NCBI GenBank assembly: GCA_030522415.1
Contig: CM060112.1
Span: forward strand, 12,505,001 to 12,569,000
Source: Channallabes apus
Taxonomy: Eukaryota; Chordata; Actinopteri; Siluriformes; Clariidae
DNA length: 64,000 nt
Reading direction: 5' to 3'
Part shown: one piece after another, positions 60,196 through 64,000 of the stretch
Layout of the letters: each line of letters opens with the position of its first letter
Numbering within the stretch: the stretch's first letter is position 1
Notes under the pieces: generated by a model
Told to the model about the DNA's origin: nothing
The model's input: only the letters and a program-made list of their open reading frames with translations
Database searches by the model: none
Program-made: the position numbers and the translations under genes

Positions 60196-60840
60196 GTACT
60201 TTGACCCAACTGCAGACTCGCATTCACTTTTTATACTGTATATGCATTTGTTCAGAGTTTAACATCACTCGCTGTGTATCTTGTATGTGGGGTTTTGATT
60301 ATTTTGCATTTGAAATTATTATCTTAGTAAATTCCAAACACTTTAGATGTTGCTGTTTATGAGTAAAATAGTTGTGAGGCTACATCATCAGATATTGTTT
60401 TCCCCTTTAACAGCACATCTGTCCAATTACAGTTATTTTTCTGTTTGTTTATTGATTAAAGAAATATATCATGCATTTTATTTATTCATACTTATACATT
60501 AAATTTTTTTATATTTACAGAGTTACATAGAGTGACACAACCTAGGCATTATTATGAAATGAACCTTATTCCATTTTAACCAACTATATAAGCATGACCA
60601 TGTCACATGAGCAACAAAAAAAAATAATAGCACAAAAACTATGTTTTTATGGTTGTTTTATGATTTACATATTTCACTACAGTATCTTTAAAATTTACAC
60701 TTTGTTTGTGACACATAGGTGACACATTTTAACTTATCTGAAAACCCAAATTTTCAAAACAAAAAACAGACTTTTTTGTGTGTTTTGTTTGTTGAGGATC
60801 CATGAGTTAATATATATTATTTAATATATAAATATATATA
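60196..60840. other. Intron 5' part
   Basis: AT-rich sequence with no repeat recognised until the SINE. The target duplication ATAAATATATAT lies at 60828-60839. Confidence 0.5.
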
Positions 60841-61173
60841 GCGGCACAGTGGTGTAGTGGTGTAGTCATCTTGCACCTCCGGGATCCGGGTTCGATTCCT
60901 AGCAAGGCTCGATTCCCGTCTCTGTGTGCATGGAGTTTGCACGTTCTCCCCATGCTTGGAGAGGGTTTCCTCCGGGTACTCTGGTTTCCTCCCACTGTCC
61001 AAAGACATGTAGGTTAGGCTAATTGGCGTTCCCAAATTGCCCGTAGTGTTTGAATTGAGCGTGCGAGTGTATGTATGTGTGTGCCCTAAGCCTCCCGGGA
61101 TAGGCTCCAGGTCCCCGTGACCCTGAATGCAGGATAAAGCGGTATAGAAGATGAGTGAGTGAGTGAGTCAGTG
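60841..61173 (+). mobile_element. Full-length tRNA-derived SINE with target duplication
   Basis: The tRNA-like head has an A-box-like GTGGTGTAGTGGTGTAG and a B-box GGTTCGATTCC. The body includes TTTCCTCCCACTGTCC, GGTTAGGCTAATTGGCG and GGGATAGGCTCCAGG. It ends GGATAAAGCGGTATAGAAGA and a (GAGT)n tail. ATAAATATATAT flanks both sides (60828-60839, 61174-61185). Four fragments of the family occur elsewhere in the window. Confidence 0.92.
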
Positions 61174-61185
61174 ATAAATATATAT

Positions 61186-61704
61186 TTTATGTTAACCAAA
61201 ATTTACACAAATGTACAGGGACATTTCTTCCTTTCTCCAATGTTATTGTTGCCATCATTTCATGATGCCATGAAATCAGTTACAAGTTTCCTCCTTTGAT
61301 GTTGTACAATAAGAAGCAGCCCCCAATTTTAAAATTTAAAATCTATAAATACATCAGTGATTCTCCATAACCATGATTACTATTGTATAGATTACCATAG
61401 TTACTGTAGAAACGTTCTCACACAAAAAGAATTAGTATAAACATGTTATTTGCCTTTCAGATGTGACTCCTGTCAGAACTGCTGCTATAGACACTTAATC
61501 AACACCTTTTGACCAATCAGATTTGAGAAGGCAACAGCACTGTGGTATAAATGCCACAAATCAGATTTAAACTTTAATGTAACATATACATAATATCAGT
61601 ACTTGTATACCCCATAATAGACTTTACAGTATTGTAAATGCTATTTTCAGGCCCTGTGTAATAGCTGGACTGTAAGTGATTGCTGCTGTATGATTGGTCT
61701 ACAG
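61186..61704. other. Intron 3' part
   Basis: Includes a reverse copy of repeat family M2 (separate entry). Ends with the acceptor TTGGTCTACAG. Confidence 0.5.
61375..61560 (-). repeat. Dispersed repeat family M2, partial reverse copy
   Basis: On the reverse strand it reads CTGATTGGTCAAAAGGTGTT then GATTAAGTGTCTATAGCAGC, the family's start. Confidence 0.45.
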
Positions 61705-61774
61705 GTTTCTTAGGGGCACGTGTAAACAGACAGATGGGACATGTCCATTTTCTCACAAAGTGTCCAAAGAAAAG
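61705..61774 (+). CDS. zc3h3: ZC3H3 exon with second CCCH zinc finger
   Basis: A 70-base exon between TCTACAG and GTGGGT. The first base completes Arg, giving the finger CTRFLRGTC-KQTDGTC-PFSH across the intron, with C-x7-C-x6-C-x3-H spacing, and ending KVSKEK. The exon closes in phase 0. Vertebrate ZC3H3 has further CCCH fingers after VSKEK. None is found up to 64000, so the next exon lies beyond the window. Confidence 0.95.
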
Positions 61775-63269
61775 GTGGGTCATCATTGGCTACATTACTG
61801 ATACTTTAACCAGTGCATGCAATTTTTTCCCCCTTTTTTTTTCTGTGCTTCAGTAAAAAAAAAAAAAATTATGATAATCTTTATTTGGGACCGATTGTAT
61901 AGTGTGTGCAAAACTTTACATACTGTACAACGAACACATGGGATTCAGCTTCATGCTAAAACCAGGATCTATGTGTCATGGAATTGATTAAAGGACTTTA
62001 CTTACATATGCAAGTATTTGCTACAGTGAGCAGCGCAAGTTTACAGGAAAAGGTTGTGAGTGAACTGAGCGGCTGGAGTCAGGTTAAGTTCGGTACATGT
62101 TCGCCTGTCAGAGGTGTTAATTTAAGGTTCTTATGGCAGATTACAAATTCGGAACGTGGATTATTATGGTGTATTATGATATATTTGAACGATTGGCCAC
62201 TCAGATTCATGTCACATATTTGGCAACTGATGGCTTTGGATACAAGAGAGGAGGGATCAGTATTGAGTGAAGTATGTGACTTCAGAGAATCATGTTAATC
62301 AAAATGTCCAAGAGATGACCTACGAGTCCACCATGATCTCGTGCGTCTTATTCTTATTTTTCTTATAACTCTTTTTCATACTATGTAAATGTAAACATAT
62401 TACATTGTTGAAAACATGCCAGTATTCGGTATTATGACAGCATACAGAAAGATAAAAGTTTTGATGAAGTGCGCTTGCTTGCACCACATCTCTGCTTGCT
62501 AACTGAGATTAGCAGCGCATCATCTCTCATCTTTCAACGTCTCATTTGTTTGCCGGTCACTTCTAGACCCGTGTCCTGTAACAATAGTGACAAAAGTAAG
62601 AGTGAAACACAATTTATTTCATTTGATAAACTCATTCGGACAACTTGTGCAGTGTTGCCAACTTTCACTCTAGATTTAACAACTTTTAAGACCCCTTTAG
62701 AAACTTGACCGACTAGCAACAAATGTAGCACATTTTGCATAGCACTAACCTACATGATCTAGCAGAGTGTTTCTATGACCGCCTGTGAAGGTGCAGTTTT
62801 ACTCACCGGATGTAGGAAAGCCTCTCTCAGCTTCTACTCCATCAGTAAGTGAGGGAGAGCTGGCAGCACTGCCACTGGCAGTGACATGAGTGACCCACGC
62901 ACACCAGACATCGCTATAACCAATCACAAATCCCTGTTTGCTTGGGAACTCCTTTTGTTTCATTGGAATGTTGTTTTTTTTACTCCCACATCAATCAAAC
63001 ATGATAGAATAAAAAATACAATTTATAAATCATAAATCACATGAATTGCCTATGCATTATATCAGTAATTTTAGTAAAAAGGTAAAGTAAAAATCTTCCA
63101 ACTTTTCTATTTAGTGCTTGTACATTTCATATAACAGATCTACAATCATCCTATATGCCTTCAGCCCCATATTGGAAGAAATGATTGGTGTTAGTTTCTG
63201 CTATTAGACCTTTATGCCACAACACCTTTTCTGTCTGTAGATAGTTGCTATACATATATAATGGAGTAA
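61775..63269. other. Intron, no feature recognised
   Basis: AT-rich and mixed sequence. The open frames 61978-62298 and 62469-62708 lack ZC3H3 resemblance and finger spacing. 62790-62950 is balanced unique sequence. Confidence 0.4.
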
Positions 63270-63478
63270 CTACTCAGGGTTTGATTCCCAGCTAGTGCCC
63301 AAACTCCAGCCACTGGATGCAGTGCCGGTCCCAAGCCCGGGTAAAATTGGGAGGGTTGTGTCAGGAAGGGCATTCAGGCGTAAAATCTGTGCCAAGCTTG
63401 TATGTGCGGATCAAGTGTCTGCTGTGGTGACCCCTTGCTGGGAGCAGCCGAAAGACCAACAACAACAGCAAACTCCAT
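63270..63478 (+). mobile_element. RTE-type LINE or related SINE 3' end
   Basis: GATGCAGTGCCGGTCCCAAG, GGGAGGGTTGTGTCAGGAAG and GGGAGCAGCCGAAAGACC end in (CAA)n, a 3' end widespread in fish genomes. No coding part is present. Family name given from memory of the tail only. Confidence 0.6.
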
Positions 63479-64000
63479 AACAAGCTATACATTATGCTCC
63501 ATTGTTGAACCCAACTCTTGAATCCTGTTTGAAAATTTCCTTTCACATTTTATGGTCTCCAACCGGGTTGTTTTGTCTTCAGTGCTGGTTTCCTCTTTTT
63601 TAAACTTCTCTCATCCATCTGTTGCACATTGCTCTCGTCAGTGATGTCATCTCCATAAAGGAGACTTTCAAAGAGGATTCAAGAGTTGAGTACAACGGTG
63701 GTGCATATGCATCTCTTGTGGAGACTATAGTGAGTAGTACTTTTGAATAGAGGAAGAGCTACAGTACCCTGTCAAGATGTGCACTTTGAACCACCTACAG
63801 TCAATCAGTTAATAAAAATATTATGCCTACTTTTGCTTTCAGTACAGCCCTCATACAGAAGTGTGTGGAAGAGAAATACTTTATAATCCCACTATCCAGT
63901 ATCACCCCAAATTTTATAAATTTTTTTTTAAGTCAAATAATTTTTATTTGAGTTAAATCTTCCTTATAAATCAGTAGTTTTCAACCCTGGCCCTGGATAT
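63479..64000. other. Intron end of window
   Basis: Mixed sequence without a recognisable exon or repeat. Confidence 0.5.

Noticed and set aside
59955..60362. 135-codon + strand frame overlapping the finger exon
   Set aside because: Different frame from the ZC3H3 finger and runs through splice sites.
60841..60900. tRNA gene
   Set aside because: tRNA-like head of a full-length SINE with a target duplication.
61978..62298. Next ZC3H3 exon
   Set aside because: No CCCH spacing and no ZC3H3-like residues; splice sites not apparent.

Overview
The window is intronic and intergenic DNA of a vertebrate, almost certainly a teleost fish. The evidence is many Tc1/mariner copies of fish type, tRNA-derived SINEs, hAT-like miniature elements, LINE fragments, long (CA)n microsatellites, and short exons with GT/AG boundaries. 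The abundance of Tc1 copies would suit an otophysan such as a catfish, but the species is an inference. There is no bacterial-style gene content, and most open frames are chance or transposon frames.

Host gene: five phase-compatible + strand exons (41476-41614, 56469-56614, 59732-59807, 60037-60195, 61705-61774) encode an internal part of ZC3H3, a nuclear CCCH zinc-finger protein of mRNA 3'-end formation and export. They include the basic region and the first two CCCH fingers. The 5' exons must lie upstream of position 1 and the remaining fingers downstream of 64000, so bases 1-41475 appear to be one long intron or upstream sequence. Several non-repetitive blocks (about 195-1200, 7360-7570, 16840-17500, 19190-19440, 39760-40420, 41950-42110, 49200-49760, 52440-52760) look like candidate conserved non-coding elements. 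This rests on texture only, not on alignment.

Mobile DNA: the clearest structure is a nested pair of Tc1 elements. An old Sleeping-Beauty-like copy (19659-22879, broken transposase on the - strand) carries in its right inverted repeat a younger Tc1 (21219-22838). The younger copy has an uninterrupted 340-aa DD34E transposase, both about 215-bp IR/DR repeats and TA target duplications. Other Tc1 copies are decayed or internally deleted (3507-4661, 9786-10107, 10700-11065, 12105-13022, 13230-14782, 15520-15930, 31145-31925, 33887-34285, 57190-58598). There are also three mariner-like deletion derivatives (23645-24240, 29180-29991, 38820-39180), an L2-like LINE on the - strand (36095-38375), hAT-like elements (5944-6727, 10106-10436, and 55288-55748 with a perfect 8-bp duplication), two SINE families, several LINE tails and two unclassified dispersed families.

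I found no CRISPR array, no rRNA or tRNA gene, and no system that is clearly new. The most useful leads are the intact nested Tc1, the fold-back elements, a cluster of AGGTCA half-sites in a ZC3H3 intron, and the candidate conserved blocks.
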